Assembly: GCF_003075455.1 (NCBI RefSeq)
Contig: NZ_QDAE01000002.1
Coordinates: 124,001 to 188,000, forward strand
Source of the DNA: Arthrobacter sp. Bz4
GTDB taxonomy: Bacteria; Actinomycetota; Actinomycetes; Actinomycetales; Micrococcaceae
Reading direction: 5' to 3'
DNA length: 64,000 nt
Shown here: positions 50,780 to 59,601 of the stretch, piece after piece
Layout of the letters: every line of letters begins with the position of its first letter
Numbering within the stretch: the first letter of the stretch is position 1
Notes under the pieces: generated by a model
Seen by the model: the letters and a program-made list of their open reading frames with translations, nothing else
What the model was told of the DNA's origin: nothing
Databases searched by the model: none
Translations under genes and position numbers: made by a program

Positions 50780-53059
50780 ATGAGCACCGATCAGCTGTCC
50801 ACCTCTCCACCGACCAGGATTGTCGAACTCGATATCCAGGGCATGACCTGCGCGTCCTGTGTGGGACGGGTGGAGCGCAAACTCGGGAAGCTTGAAGGAG
50901 TCCAGGCGAGTGTGAATCTGCCGCTGGAGTCCGCCACCGTCACAGTCCCCGAGAACATATCGGATCAGGACATCGTGGACACGGTCCATGCGACCGGGTA
51001 CACCGCCCAACTGAAGCGGCCGGCCCACAGCTCCCCTGGCGACCCAGCACTGGACGGCACGGACCCGGTGCACTCCGATCACGTGTCACACGGGGGGACC
51101 GCCGCGCAATTGCGGCCGCGGCTAATTGTTGCGGCGCTGCTCACGGTGCCGGTCGCCGTCATTTCCATGGTGCCCGCGGCGCAGTTCCCGCACTGGGGGT
51201 GGCTGGTTTTCGCTCTCACCCTGCCCGTGGTCACCTGGTCTGCCTGGTCATTCCACCGGGCGGCCGCCATCAACGCCCGCCATCTCTCTTCCACAATGGA
51301 CACCCTGGTCTCGATCGGCGTCACGGCCGCGTTCCTCTTCTCGGCCTGGCAGCTCCTGGCCGACCCCTCGATCACCGAACACGCCGGTATGGCCATGAGT
51401 GATCACGCCCTGTACTTCGAGGTGGCGGCCGTCGTCGTCACTTTCCTGCTGCTGGGCCGCTACCTGGAAGCGAACGCCAAGCAGCGCGCAGGGGAGGCCC
51501 TCAAAGCGCTCCTCAGCCTCGGAGCCAAGGAGGCGACAGTGCTCCGCGATCAGGATGGGCGTCGCGTGGAGGTCAAAGTGCCCGCCGACTCCCTCGTGCA
51601 CGGCGACCAGTTCGTTGTGCGGCCCGGAGAGAAAATCGCCACCGACGGCGTCGTGATCGATGGGGCGAGTGCTGTTGACACCTCGCTGATCACGGGCGAG
51701 TCAATGCCGGTGGATGTCGGTGTTGACGACGTCGTCACCGGCGCCACCATCAACACTTCGGGACGCCTGATTATCCGGGCCACCCGGGTAGGCAGCGAAA
51801 CCACCCTCGCCCAAATGGGACGGCTGGTCAGCCAGGCGCAAAGCGGCAAGGCACCGATTGCCCGCCTGGCGGACCGGATCAGCGCCGTATTCGTGCCGAT
51901 TGTGTTGGTTATTGCCGTCCTGACCTTTGTCGGGTGGATGGTCCTTACCGGCGACCTTCAATCGGCTTTCACTGCCGCGGTCGCCGTCCTTGTGATCGCC
52001 TGCCCGTGTGCGCTTGGCCTGGCCACACCGACGGCCCTGCTGACCGGTTCGGGTCGCGGCGCCCAGCTGGGCATCCTGATTCGCGGCCCTCAGGTCCTGG
52101 AAGACACCCGGACCGTCGACACCATCGTGCTGGACAAGACCGGCACCGTCACCACGGGCAAACTGGCCGTGACCGACGTCGTCGTGCTTGGGGCACTCGA
52201 CCGCACGCGTGTCCTGGCCCTGGCTGGCGCCGTCGAGGCGGCCAGCGAGCACCCGATTGCCCAGGCGATCGCGGCTGTTGCCCCTGGGCATCCTTCGGTG
52301 ACGGGGTTCAGCAGTTCAGCGGGCGGCGGAGTCCGGGGCACCGTCGACGACGGCGGACGGGAGGTCACGGTGGTTGCTGGGCGCTCGGGCTGGTTGGAGG
52401 AGAACGGCGTCGTCATCAGCGAGGAGCATCTGGCCGAACTGCAGAACCAGCAGGATGCAGGTTCCACCGCCATCTGGGTGGCAGTGGACGGCCGCGTCGC
52501 CGGGCTGGTGTCCCTGAAGGATACGGTCAAGGAATCGTCGGCGGCCGCCATCACACGGCTCAAGGAACTGGGTCTCCGGCCCATCCTGCTGACCGGCGAC
52601 AACGCTGCAGTTGCCCGGAGGGTGGCCGAGCAGGTCGGCATTGCCCCCGACGACGTCCTCGCCGGGATACTGCCCGAGGGGAAGGTCCAGGCGATCCAGA
52701 AACTTCAGGCCGAGGGGGCCACGGTGGCCATGGCCGGCGACGGAGTCAACGACGCCGCAGCGCTGGCCCAGGCCGATCTTGGCATCGCGATGGGCTCCGG
52801 CACTGACGTGGCTATCGAGGCAGCCGACCTGACCGTGATGGGGAACAGCCTGGAGCAGGTGGCCCAGGCCATCGAGCTCTCACGGATCACCCTGCGCACC
52901 ATCAAGACCAACCTGTTCTGGGCTTTCTTCTACAACACCATTGGAATCCCGGTGGCGGCCCTCGGCTTCCTCAACCCCATGGTCGCCGGCGCGGCGATGG
53001 CCGCGAGTTCGGTGCTGGTAGTGGCCAACTCGCTCCGGCTGCGCAGGTTCGGCAAGTAA
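50780..53059 (+). CDS. copA: Copper-exporting P1B-type ATPase
   Basis: A 759-residue pump of eight membrane helices that exports Cu(I). One N-terminal HMA domain carries GMTCASC; the membrane site is CPC (VIACPCALGLATP), TGES, the phosphorylation site DKTGT, SEHPIAQAI, and GDGVNDAAALAQADL. It is full length. A His-rich segment of mild kind lies at residues 85-110 (HSSPGD, HSDHVSHGG). AAGGAC precedes the ATG. Controlled by CsoR and fed by CopZ. Confidence 0.95.
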   Translation: MSTDQLSTSPPTRIVELDIQGMTCASCVGRVERKLGKLEGVQASVNLPLESATVTVPENISDQDIVDTVHATGYTAQLKRPAHSSPGDPALDGTDPVHSDHVSHGGTAAQLRPRLIVAALLTVPVAVISMVPAAQFPHWGWLVFALTLPVVTWSAWSFHRAAAINARHLSSTMDTLVSIGVTAAFLFSAWQLLADPSITEHAGMAMSDHALYFEVAAVVVTFLLLGRYLEANAKQRAGEALKALLSLGAKEATVLRDQDGRRVEVKVPADSLVHGDQFVVRPGEKIATDGVVIDGASAVDTSLITGESMPVDVGVDDVVTGATINTSGRLIIRATRVGSETTLAQMGRLVSQAQSGKAPIARLADRISAVFVPIVLVIAVLTFVGWMVLTGDLQSAFTAAVAVLVIACPCALGLATPTALLTGSGRGAQLGILIRGPQVLEDTRTVDTIVLDKTGTVTTGKLAVTDVVVLGALDRTRVLALAGAVEAASEHPIAQAIAAVAPGHPSVTGFSSSAGGGVRGTVDDGGREVTVVAGRSGWLEENGVVISEEHLAELQNQQDAGSTAIWVAVDGRVAGLVSLKDTVKESSAAAITRLKELGLRPILLTGDNAAVARRVAEQVGIAPDDVLAGILPEGKVQAIQKLQAEGATVAMAGDGVNDAAALAQADLGIAMGSGTDVAIEAADLTVMGNSLEQVAQAIELSRITLRTIKTNLFWAFFYNTIGIPVAALGFLNPMVAGAAMAASSVLVVANSLRLRRFGK

Positions 53060-53077
53060 CGGTCGGCGGGGATGGTT

Positions 53078-54046
53078 CTAGGGCAGCGGAACAGGTTCGA
53101 CGTCGTTCGCCCGCTCCAGGGGCTGGATCCCATCAGCTGGCGTGCGTAGCTCATCGATGCGAACCATCACCACTCCGCCGACAATCAGCAGACCGCCCAG
53201 CAGCTGGATGGGTCCCGGCAGCTCACCGAGCATCAGCCAGGACGCGAGCACCGCAAACATCACCTCGGTGAGCCCCACAAAGGAAGCCACCTTCGAGCCG
53301 AGCTGACGGGCGGCAAGGATCCCGGTGAAGTAGGACACCACGGTCGAGATCAGGACCAGGCCGAAGACGGGGACCAGCCAGCTCGTCTCCCAACCAGCCA
53401 GTGTCACATCCCGAAATTCAAAGGTGAACGGCATGATGCCCACCAGCCCCATGACCCCGATCGCCACGGCGCCCACCACCATGCCGCCCCCTGCCATCAC
53501 CAGCGGCGGCAGGCCGTCGTCGGCCTTGGCTGACATGAGGAAGAAGACCGCCAGGCAGACCGCCGCCGCAAGCCCGTAAATGACTCCAATCGGGTCCAGC
53601 CGCTCGTCCGAGGTGAGATCCAGCACCAGGAGCAAACCCAGCATCGCCGTCACCGAACCAGCGGCGGTGAGGCGGCGTGGTGCCCGGCGGCTTCGCGCCC
53701 ACAGCCATCCGACAATCAGTATCGGCGCCAGGTATTCCAGCAACAGGGATACGCCCACTGACATCCGCTGCACAGCGTTGAAATAGAAGAACTGGCAGAG
53801 CGCGATGGCAGTGACACCGTAGATGATGAGGGTCAGTGCACTGCCGCGAAGTGCGGTCCAGCGCCCGCGGAGCGCAAACAGGACCGGAATCAGCAAGACC
53901 AGGGCGGCACCACCAATGCGCACACCGACGGCAGCGCCGGGGCTCCAGCCGATTTCCAGCAGCGATTTGGCAAACGGCCCGGACACGCCGAATGCCGCCG
54001 CCGAGATGACCGCCCACCACAGACCCGCCGCTGCGCCGTTTTTCAT
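53078..54046 (-). CDS. EamA-family (DMT) transporter
   Basis: A 322-residue membrane protein with ten hydrophobic segments in two EamA repeats (WWAVISAAAFGVSGPFAKSL; YGLAAAVCLAVFFLMSAKAD), an exporter of metabolites by family. I start at the ATG at 54046, with GAGG 8 bases upstream; two further in-frame ATGs (54058, 54067) exist. CATAAT upstream may be the -10 element. Divergent from the CGNR regulator, which probably controls it. The C-terminal 35 residues are polar. Confidence 0.88.
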   Translation of the reverse strand: MKNGAAAGLWWAVISAAAFGVSGPFAKSLLEIGWSPGAAVGVRIGGAALVLLIPVLFALRGRWTALRGSALTLIIYGVTAIALCQFFYFNAVQRMSVGVSLLLEYLAPILIVGWLWARSRRAPRRLTAAGSVTAMLGLLLVLDLTSDERLDPIGVIYGLAAAVCLAVFFLMSAKADDGLPPLVMAGGGMVVGAVAIGVMGLVGIMPFTFEFRDVTLAGWETSWLVPVFGLVLISTVVSYFTGILAARQLGSKVASFVGLTEVMFAVLASWLMLGELPGPIQLLGGLLIVGGVVMVRIDELRTPADGIQPLERANDVEPVPLP

Positions 54047-54122
54047 GCTGAACCTCATTAGTGTCATGACCAAAAGTTGATTATGGTAGTGACAGTAGAC
54101 CCCAACAATGTCAGGAGTCAAT

Positions 54123-54668
54123 GTGACCTTTGCTAATGACACAGAGGTTGCGTTGATCTCTGCGGCAGCGCTCATCAACACGGGCAAGGAGGAAACCGAC
54201 CAGCTGACAACACTGGCGGACCTCGACCGATTCCTGGCGGAACAGGACTTCTCCGGCTCGCGCGCCCATACTGCCAACGAGTTGGCTGCGGTGGTGCAGC
54301 TCAGGGCAGAGCTGGAGGAGGTATGGACGTCAACGGAGGACGACGCCGTCGCGCACGTCAACCGGATGCTGAGCGACGCCCGCGCCCTTCCCCAACTGGT
54401 ACGTCATGATCACTGGGACTGGCACCTGCATGCCACCGGGCCCGAGGCTCCGCTGGAGGACCGAATGGCAACCGAAGCGGCGATGGCGCTGGTCGATGTC
54501 ATCCGGACCCACGAAATGGAGCGGCTACGGATCTGCGCGGCCGACGACTGCAGCGCCGTGGTGCTGGACCTGAGCCGAAACCGCTCGAAACGGTACTGCG
54601 ACACCGGAAATTGCGCGAATCGCGCCCACGTCAAGGCCTACCGGGCCCGAAAATCGGCTACGGGATAA
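54123..54668 (+). CDS. CGNR zinc-finger transcriptional regulator
   Basis: A 181-residue protein of the ABATE/CGNR family: N-terminal helical ligand domain (TFANDTEVALISAAALINTG, ANELAAVVQLRAELEEV) and C-terminal zinc finger ERLRICAADDCSAVVLDLSR with RYCDTGNCANRAHVKAYRAR. The GTG at 54123 follows AGGAG by six bases; an ATG at 54108 would add five residues. Divergent from the EamA exporter, a frequent pairing. Confidence 0.88.
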   Translation: MTFANDTEVALISAAALINTGKEETDQLTTLADLDRFLAEQDFSGSRAHTANELAAVVQLRAELEEVWTSTEDDAVAHVNRMLSDARALPQLVRHDHWDWHLHATGPEAPLEDRMATEAAMALVDVIRTHEMERLRICAADDCSAVVLDLSRNRSKRYCDTGNCANRAHVKAYRARKSATG

Positions 54669-54680
54669 CCCCTCGGGGCC

Positions 54681-54746
54681 AGAAAAGTCCCGCACCCGCA
54701 TACCAGTGGTTGCCCAACAGCGCACCTGCAGTGCCACCACTTTTCT
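54681..54746. repeat. 66-bp structured repeat element, copy 2
   Basis: Same length and ends as the element at 41654: AGAAAAGT at the left, ACTTTTCT at the right, with ACCCGCA and TGGT at the same offsets. Its inner pairing is weaker. It follows the CGNR gene and faces a converging gene. Confidence 0.65.
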
Positions 54747-54799
54747 AGGCTTGGGCGCCTCAGTGCAGCGCAACCGGAACGACGGGCCAGCGGGCAGGG

Positions 54800-55132
54800 T
54801 CAGCGAGGGCTGTCCGGGCCGCCGCGCGGCGTCCCTTTGATGTTTCCGTCCTTATCGAGGTTGCCTGCGCCGCCCTGGATTTTCGACGATGACCGATTGA
54901 TGCCGGTTCCCTTGCCCAGGTGATCAGCGTTGGGCTTCTCCGTCATCAGGAGCAGCGCACAGACCACCAGCGCCGCAATGAACGCGATACCGGCAGCGGT
55001 GAGGCCGATATCAACCCTGAGTTCCCTCGTTCCACCACCGGTGGAGACAACCATCGCGACGATACCGGCCACCGCCCCGAGGACAGCAGAGAAGATGAGA
55101 GGGCCTTTGACACCCTTGACCGATTTGGACAC
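54800..55132 (-). CDS. Small two-TM membrane protein
   Basis: A 110-residue protein with two hydrophobic segments (about 15-35 and 45-68) and a polar, Gly/Asn-rich tail (GAGNLDKDGNIKGTPRGG). I recognise no named family. The GTG at 55132 follows AAGGAG by six bases; the longer open frame to 55243 is not needed. It stands alone, converging on the CGNR gene across the 66-bp element. Confidence 0.68.
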   Translation of the reverse strand: MSKSVKGVKGPLIFSAVLGAVAGIVAMVVSTGGGTRELRVDIGLTAAGIAFIAALVVCALLLMTEKPNADHLGKGTGINRSSSKIQGGAGNLDKDGNIKGTPRGGPDSPR

Positions 55133-55199
55133 TGTTACTCCTTGAGAAATTGCCGCCACACATTCTTCTACGAAGGGTAGAAAGACTGCCGTGTCTAGT

Positions 55200-55808
55200 T
55201 TACGCGGTTGACGGGGACGCCTTATCCGCGTGACGTACATCATGCCGGAAGCCGAACGACGCGATCGCCAGAACGACAGCGATGATGATCGCCCCGCCTC
55301 CCGTGACGCCGAGCAGCGCGTGCGCCCCAGCGTCCTGGAAAAGCGGAAGCAACAATCCCGAGGTCATTCCCACTGCACCGACCACGATGAGATCTTTCCC
55401 AACGACGTTGAAGCGGCGTTGGCGGATTCCCACAAACAGGTCAACAGCCCCGGAAATCACCAGAACGAGCGCAACAACCTGGGCAAACATCGCATCGGTA
55501 TGAACCCACAGGTTGAGCACGCCACCCACCAGGAGGAACCCCGGCCCGATCCCGGCCACCCACCGGTCGCCGCTGGTCTTCACCCCGGCAGCCCGCTCCA
55601 ACCAGGCCGCCGAAACTGCGAGCGCCAACAGGTACAGTCCACCGGCCACTGACGCGACATGAACCGATGGTTGAACCCAGAAAATCGTCAGGGCCCCGAA
55701 GGCCGCGGACACAATCGCGCGAAAGAGCAACGGCCGCCAGACCGCCGCCGCTTGATCGAGCGGAGTGCGTGGCGGTTGGACCGTCGCATCCTGGGGTGCG
55801 GCACCCAT
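55200..55808 (-). CDS. DUF308 (HdeD-like) membrane protein
   Basis: A 202-residue membrane protein with six hydrophobic segments in pairs and a Gly-rich core (SAAFGALTIFWVQPSVHVAS, ISGAVDLFVGIRQRRFNVVG), the pattern of HdeD/DUF308 proteins, which in enterobacteria relate to acid resistance. The role here is unknown. GGAGG lies about 9 bases before the ATG. It stands alone. Confidence 0.75.
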   Translation of the reverse strand: MGAAPQDATVQPPRTPLDQAAAVWRPLLFRAIVSAAFGALTIFWVQPSVHVASVAGGLYLLALAVSAAWLERAAGVKTSGDRWVAGIGPGFLLVGGVLNLWVHTDAMFAQVVALVLVISGAVDLFVGIRQRRFNVVGKDLIVVGAVGMTSGLLLPLFQDAGAHALLGVTGGGAIIIAVVLAIASFGFRHDVRHADKASPSTA

Positions 55809-55905
55809 TGCGGAGACCTCCGGTAGACACAGGGCTGATCACTTCAGTCCAGAAGTCCTAGTTTATCCCCGAGTGGACCCCATAAAGTCTGTCGGGGACC
55901 CATGC

Positions 55906-57243
55906 CTAGTGGGCGCCGGTTACCATCCAACGGTCGTTGCGGACCCGCCAGGCCAGGGTCAGGGCACGAGCAGCCATGTACCCCACACCGAACGCCACCC
56001 ACAGCCAGACGATACCGGCGGGTCCGGTCAATTCGGCGTTGAAGACCCAGATCAGCAGCGGCAGGTAGAGCAAAAGATTGACGACGCCGGCGATCGCCAG
56101 ATACTTCGCGTCTCCGGCTCCGATCAGCACCCCGTCAAGCACAAACACCAGCCCACAGATGGGTTGTGACGCGGCGAGGACAAAGAGCCCCGCCGCGAGC
56201 GCCGACTGGACTGACTCGTCAGTGGTGAAGATCCACCCGACAAACGGCGCGGCCACCGCAAGGAGCGCACCGGTAATGACCCCAAATCCCAACCCCCAGC
56301 CGATCATTCTGCGGGTCAACGCGTGCGCGAGCGGCTTGTCGCCGGCACCCAGTTCCTTGCCGATCAGGGCCTGCGCAGCGATGGCGATCGCATCGAGCGC
56401 AAACGCAAGGAAGATGAAGATGGTCATCACTAGCTGATGTGCGGCGAGGGAAACCGACCCCTGCGCCGTCGCGACGTAGACCGTGGCGAGGATTGCCGCC
56501 CGCAGGCTCATGGTGCGCAACATGAGCCACGAGCCGACCCGCGCCGTCGCCCGTAGTCCAAGCCAGGACAGGCGCAGCGGGACCCGGTTCTTTCGGGACA
56601 GCCGGTAGACGATGGTCAGGTACACGGCGGCCATCCCCCACTGCGTGATGCTGGTCCCGAGCGCCGACCCGGCGACCGAGAGCCCCAGCCCGTACACCAG
56701 GAGGAAATTGAGGCCGATATTCACCGTGAAACCGATGCCCGCCACCAGCAGCGGCGTTTTGGTGTCCTGCAGGCCACGGAGCACGCCGGTTGCCGCGAGC
56801 ACCACCAGCATCGCGGTCAGGCCAGGCATCGAATACCGCAGGTAGTCGACGGCGAAGTCATGCACCTGCCCCTCGGCGCCCATCAGAGAGGACAGCCCGG
56901 GCGCCAGCACCCAGCCCGCGGTGGACAACACCATGCCCAGCACCAGCGCCAGTCCAATCCCGTCCCGGCCCGCTGCCACCGCATCCTGCATCCGCCCCGC
57001 GCCCAGGAACCGTGCGACGGCGGGCGTGGTCGAGTAGGCGAGGAAGACCATCAGCCCGACCGCGGTGTGCAGCACGGTGGACGCCAGCCCAACGCCCGCA
57101 AGTTCGTCGACACCCAGGTGCCCCACAATGGCTGAATCGGCCAACAGGAACAACGGCTCCGCGATGAGCGCACCCAACGCTGGCACGGCAAGGTGAAGGA
57201 TCCGGCGGCTCAGCTCGCGGGTGTCAGGCAGTGCGGTGGTCAC
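55906..57243 (-). CDS. MATE-family efflux transporter
   Basis: A 445-residue membrane protein with twelve helices in two halves, of the DinF branch of MATE exporters: EPLFLLADSAIVGHLGVDEL, LLVAGIGFTVNIGLNFLLV and AFALDAIAIAAQALIGKELG. It exchanges protons or sodium for drugs or metabolites. The start is GTG with AAGGTGG upstream. It is divergent from a small membrane protein. Confidence 0.92.
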   Translation of the reverse strand: MTTALPDTRELSRRILHLAVPALGALIAEPLFLLADSAIVGHLGVDELAGVGLASTVLHTAVGLMVFLAYSTTPAVARFLGAGRMQDAVAAGRDGIGLALVLGMVLSTAGWVLAPGLSSLMGAEGQVHDFAVDYLRYSMPGLTAMLVVLAATGVLRGLQDTKTPLLVAGIGFTVNIGLNFLLVYGLGLSVAGSALGTSITQWGMAAVYLTIVYRLSRKNRVPLRLSWLGLRATARVGSWLMLRTMSLRAAILATVYVATAQGSVSLAAHQLVMTIFIFLAFALDAIAIAAQALIGKELGAGDKPLAHALTRRMIGWGLGFGVITGALLAVAAPFVGWIFTTDESVQSALAAGLFVLAASQPICGLVFVLDGVLIGAGDAKYLAIAGVVNLLLYLPLLIWVFNAELTGPAGIVWLWVAFGVGYMAARALTLAWRVRNDRWMVTGAH

Positions 57244-57355
57244 AGTGCCACCTTAATGCCTTGCTCCGAACCGTCTCCTACCCGAGTGGAAGCGGTCAAG
57301 GGACGTTGGTCGGCTAGGCTTAATGCCGGGGCACGACGGCGCACAGGAGAGTTCA

Positions 57356-57592
57356 ATGCAAAAACAGGTCTGGTTCTTCATCGGCGGTCTGGTGGCCTTC
57401 TTCCTGAGCACTCTCTTCATCCCGCAGGGCATCTCCGATTTCGCCAGGGCCGCTGCGCTCAATGAGGCGGTGCCCGCAGGTGCCGGGCTGAACCTCGGGA
57501 TCGGTGCGCTCCTGATCGCGATAGCGATCGCCTCTCTTGCGACCGGCTATGTCGTCCGCCGCAAACACCACTCCAGCCTCGACCAGGACTAG
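57356..57592 (+). CDS. Small two-TM membrane protein
   Basis: A 78-residue protein: KQVWFFIGGLVAFFLSTLFI is the first helix, a loop with ISDFARAAALNEAVPAG follows, then the second helix (about 45-66) and a basic tail. No family recognised. CAGGAGAG lies 5 bases before the ATG. Its stop overlaps that of the converging TetR gene by four bases. Confidence 0.7.
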   Translation: MQKQVWFFIGGLVAFFLSTLFIPQGISDFARAAALNEAVPAGAGLNLGIGALLIAIAIASLATGYVVRRKHHSSLDQD

Positions 57593-58236
57593 ATCCCCTT
57601 CTCCACCATTTCCAGCAGGCGCCCCGCGGCACTCAACCGCTGATCGGCGTCCAACCCGCGCAGCGGGCCGTCGATCACCAGCATGGCCAGCCCATGCACC
57701 GCCGACCAGGCAACAAATTCCGCACCCGGCCGCCGGTCAACCGGCAACACCCCGGCGTCAACGAGCGCATCCAGGGCGTCGGACAGCAGCTGGAACGGGG
57801 TCCTGCCGTGCGGCCCGGCAGAGTCTTCAATCGCGGCGTCCCGCAGGTCGATATGGTTGGCGAATGCGGTTCTGAACAACCCCGGCTCGGTTTGGGCGAA
57901 GCGCAGGTACCCGGCCCCGACCGCGCGTAGTTTCGCGCGCGCGAGCCCGACATTGCCGAGACGAGCGCCGTCGTCGTCGTCGATCGCTGACTGCTCCTCC
58001 TCCATAGCTGCCGCCAGTCTCGACTGTGCGGCAAGGGATACAGCCCACAACAGCGCGCTCTTGTCAGCAAAGTGCCGATAGGCGGCGTTCGGGGTCACAC
58101 CGGCGCGGCGGGTCACCTCCCGAAGGACGACGGCGTCGGGTCCACCCTCACGCGCCAGTTCGGTTCCCGCTGCGATCAGCGCCCGCCGCAAGTCACCGTG
58201 CCGGTACGTGGTGCGCGGATTCGACTGCTGGGTCAC
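57589..58236 (-). CDS. TetR/AcrR regulator with WHG-type C-terminus
   Basis: A 215-residue regulator. The HTH reads YRHGDLRRALIAAGTELARE, LREVTRRAGVTPNAAYRHFA, DKSALLWAV; the C-terminal domain ends with EFVAWSAVHGLAMLVIDGPL, the W-x-x-x-H-G pattern of the WHG type. A candidate operator, GTAAACAGTGTCAAC, lies 32-46 bases before the ATG, and a near-copy precedes the beta-propeller operon at 59602, so it may control both. Confidence 0.87.
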   Translation of the reverse strand: MTQQSNPRTTYRHGDLRRALIAAGTELAREGGPDAVVLREVTRRAGVTPNAAYRHFADKSALLWAVSLAAQSRLAAAMEEEQSAIDDDDGARLGNVGLARAKLRAVGAGYLRFAQTEPGLFRTAFANHIDLRDAAIEDSAGPHGRTPFQLLSDALDALVDAGVLPVDRRPGAEFVAWSAVHGLAMLVIDGPLRGLDADQRLSAAGRLLEMVEKGI

Positions 58237-58267
58237 AGGCCCTCAACCTAACTTCGGACAGATAAAA

Positions 58268-58282
58268 GTAAACAGTGTCAAC
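58268..58282. promoter_or_regulatory. Candidate TetR operator, site A
   Basis: GTAAAC AGT GTCAAC, upstream of the TetR gene. It matches GTNNACAGTGTNNAC shared with site B at 59559-59573. Self-regulation is inferred. Confidence 0.5.
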
Positions 58283-58333
58283 AATTGTGGCACGAGGCAT
58301 CAACCGTCCTGCAGCGAAACCCCGGAGGAAGGA

Positions 58334-59212
58334 TCAGGACCGCAGCTCGTTCAGCAGATTGGCGCGAGCGGCTTCCAGCCACAGTCGTTGCGCCGGGACG
58401 GTGCGGAACAGTCGGTCCATGGCGAGGAGCCGCCGCACGACGTCGCTGCGGCCGACAGTGAAGTCGTGGTCCGACACATGGGCATATTCCTGGCGTACCG
58501 CCGCGACATACTGCCCGTATTGGTGCTCCGGCCTCCCCAGGACGGCCAGATCCGCGTCGCACAGCAGCTCGCCAGCGCGGTCGCCGGGTATCGGGTCGTG
58601 TGACGCGGTCAGGTGCACCAGTCTGGCCACCTCCGCCACCTCAGCTGCCGGCACAACCCCTGACAGCCAATCCTGGGCCAAGGCAGCAGACGCTCGCTCG
58701 TCCGCTCCGGCGGCGCCCTCGTAGACGGCATCGTGAAACCACGCGCCAAGCCGGACCCGGCGGCGCAGGTGCTCGTCGTCGGACGGCAGGAAAATCACAT
58801 CGAGCGCCTCCAGCACCTCGAGGAGATGGGAGGGTGTGTGGTAGCGGCGATGCGCCTCGGACCATCGGCCCAGCAGGCTCTCACCCAACTGTGGAGCCTG
58901 CGGCGCCACCGCACCCCACCGCACCAGCAGGGCACGCCGTAACCTCGGCGCGCGCTGCCGGGCCGGGATGCGCAAACCACTGGAGATCAGGATCCGGGTC
59001 AGGGTTCCGCAATCCACCTCCCTCGCCCCCAAGGCCACGAGTGTGCGGTAGCGGCGGGCCGGAACATCGTAGTGATCGCCGTCGAAGGCCCGTTCGGCAA
59101 TCCCGGCGACGGCAGCAAAAGCGTGAAGCTCGGCGACGGAGGTATCCGAGATCAGGTGGGAAAATTCGGTCCCGTGGGCCGGCCATAGCGGGGGGTCTAT
59201 GAAGATGGCCAT
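58334..59212 (-). CDS. DUF4031-HD phosphohydrolase fusion
   Basis: A 292-residue two-part protein. Residues 1-90 match DUF4031 (IFIDPPLWPAHGTEFSHLIS, HYDVPARR), and residues 95-290 resemble the predicted metal-dependent HD phosphohydrolases: RRYHTPSHLLEVLEAL, LGAWFHDAVYEG, ERASAALAQDWL, with the HD pair and flanking His. The substrate is unknown, probably a nucleotide-like or phosphorylated metabolite. CTGGAG lies before the ATG. It lies between the TetR gene and the beta-propeller operon, on the TetR strand. Confidence 0.82.
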   Translation of the reverse strand: MAIFIDPPLWPAHGTEFSHLISDTSVAELHAFAAVAGIAERAFDGDHYDVPARRYRTLVALGAREVDCGTLTRILISSGLRIPARQRAPRLRRALLVRWGAVAPQAPQLGESLLGRWSEAHRRYHTPSHLLEVLEALDVIFLPSDDEHLRRRVRLGAWFHDAVYEGAAGADERASAALAQDWLSGVVPAAEVAEVARLVHLTASHDPIPGDRAGELLCDADLAVLGRPEHQYGQYVAAVRQEYAHVSDHDFTVGRSDVVRRLLAMDRLFRTVPAQRLWLEAARANLLNELRS

Positions 59213-59601
59213 TGCTCCAGCTTACCGGGGGCAGCGCGGGCCACTCAGGGCCTTTTCACGATCCGCTGACCCGTAGTGGCCCTACCCTTCAGTGTGTTTG
59301 TTTTCGTCGGCACCCTCGGGGCTGGCTGCCCGGCGTGGACCCGGACGCGGGTCGGGATGCGCCTTTCTCCTACCTGCCACCGCTTCTCCCGGCAACCATC
59401 GCGGGCAGCGCCGGGACGCGGTGATCATCGCCGTCGACTACGCCTGGTCGATGGCAATCTACGAACGGAAGTCGGTGCGCTGACCCAAGCCTGCCACGTC
59501 GCCGACGACGACGCGGCGTCCGATCGGCCTATGTACAGGACACGGCGCCTATGCCATTGTTTACAGTGTTCACATCAGTTACCCACTGAACCGAGGACCC
59601 C
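59213..59601. other. 389-bp divergent region without a gene
   Basis: Open frames in this stretch (for example about 59276-59605) do not look like any protein family. It holds site B of the TetR-type palindrome at 59559 and presumably the promoter of the propeller operon. No RNA gene or repeat was seen. Confidence 0.5.
59559..59573. promoter_or_regulatory. Candidate TetR operator, site B
   Basis: GTTTAC AGT GTTCAC, 29-43 bases before the beta-propeller gene. It has the same GTNNAC-AGT-GTNNAC form as site A before the TetR gene. Confidence 0.5.
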
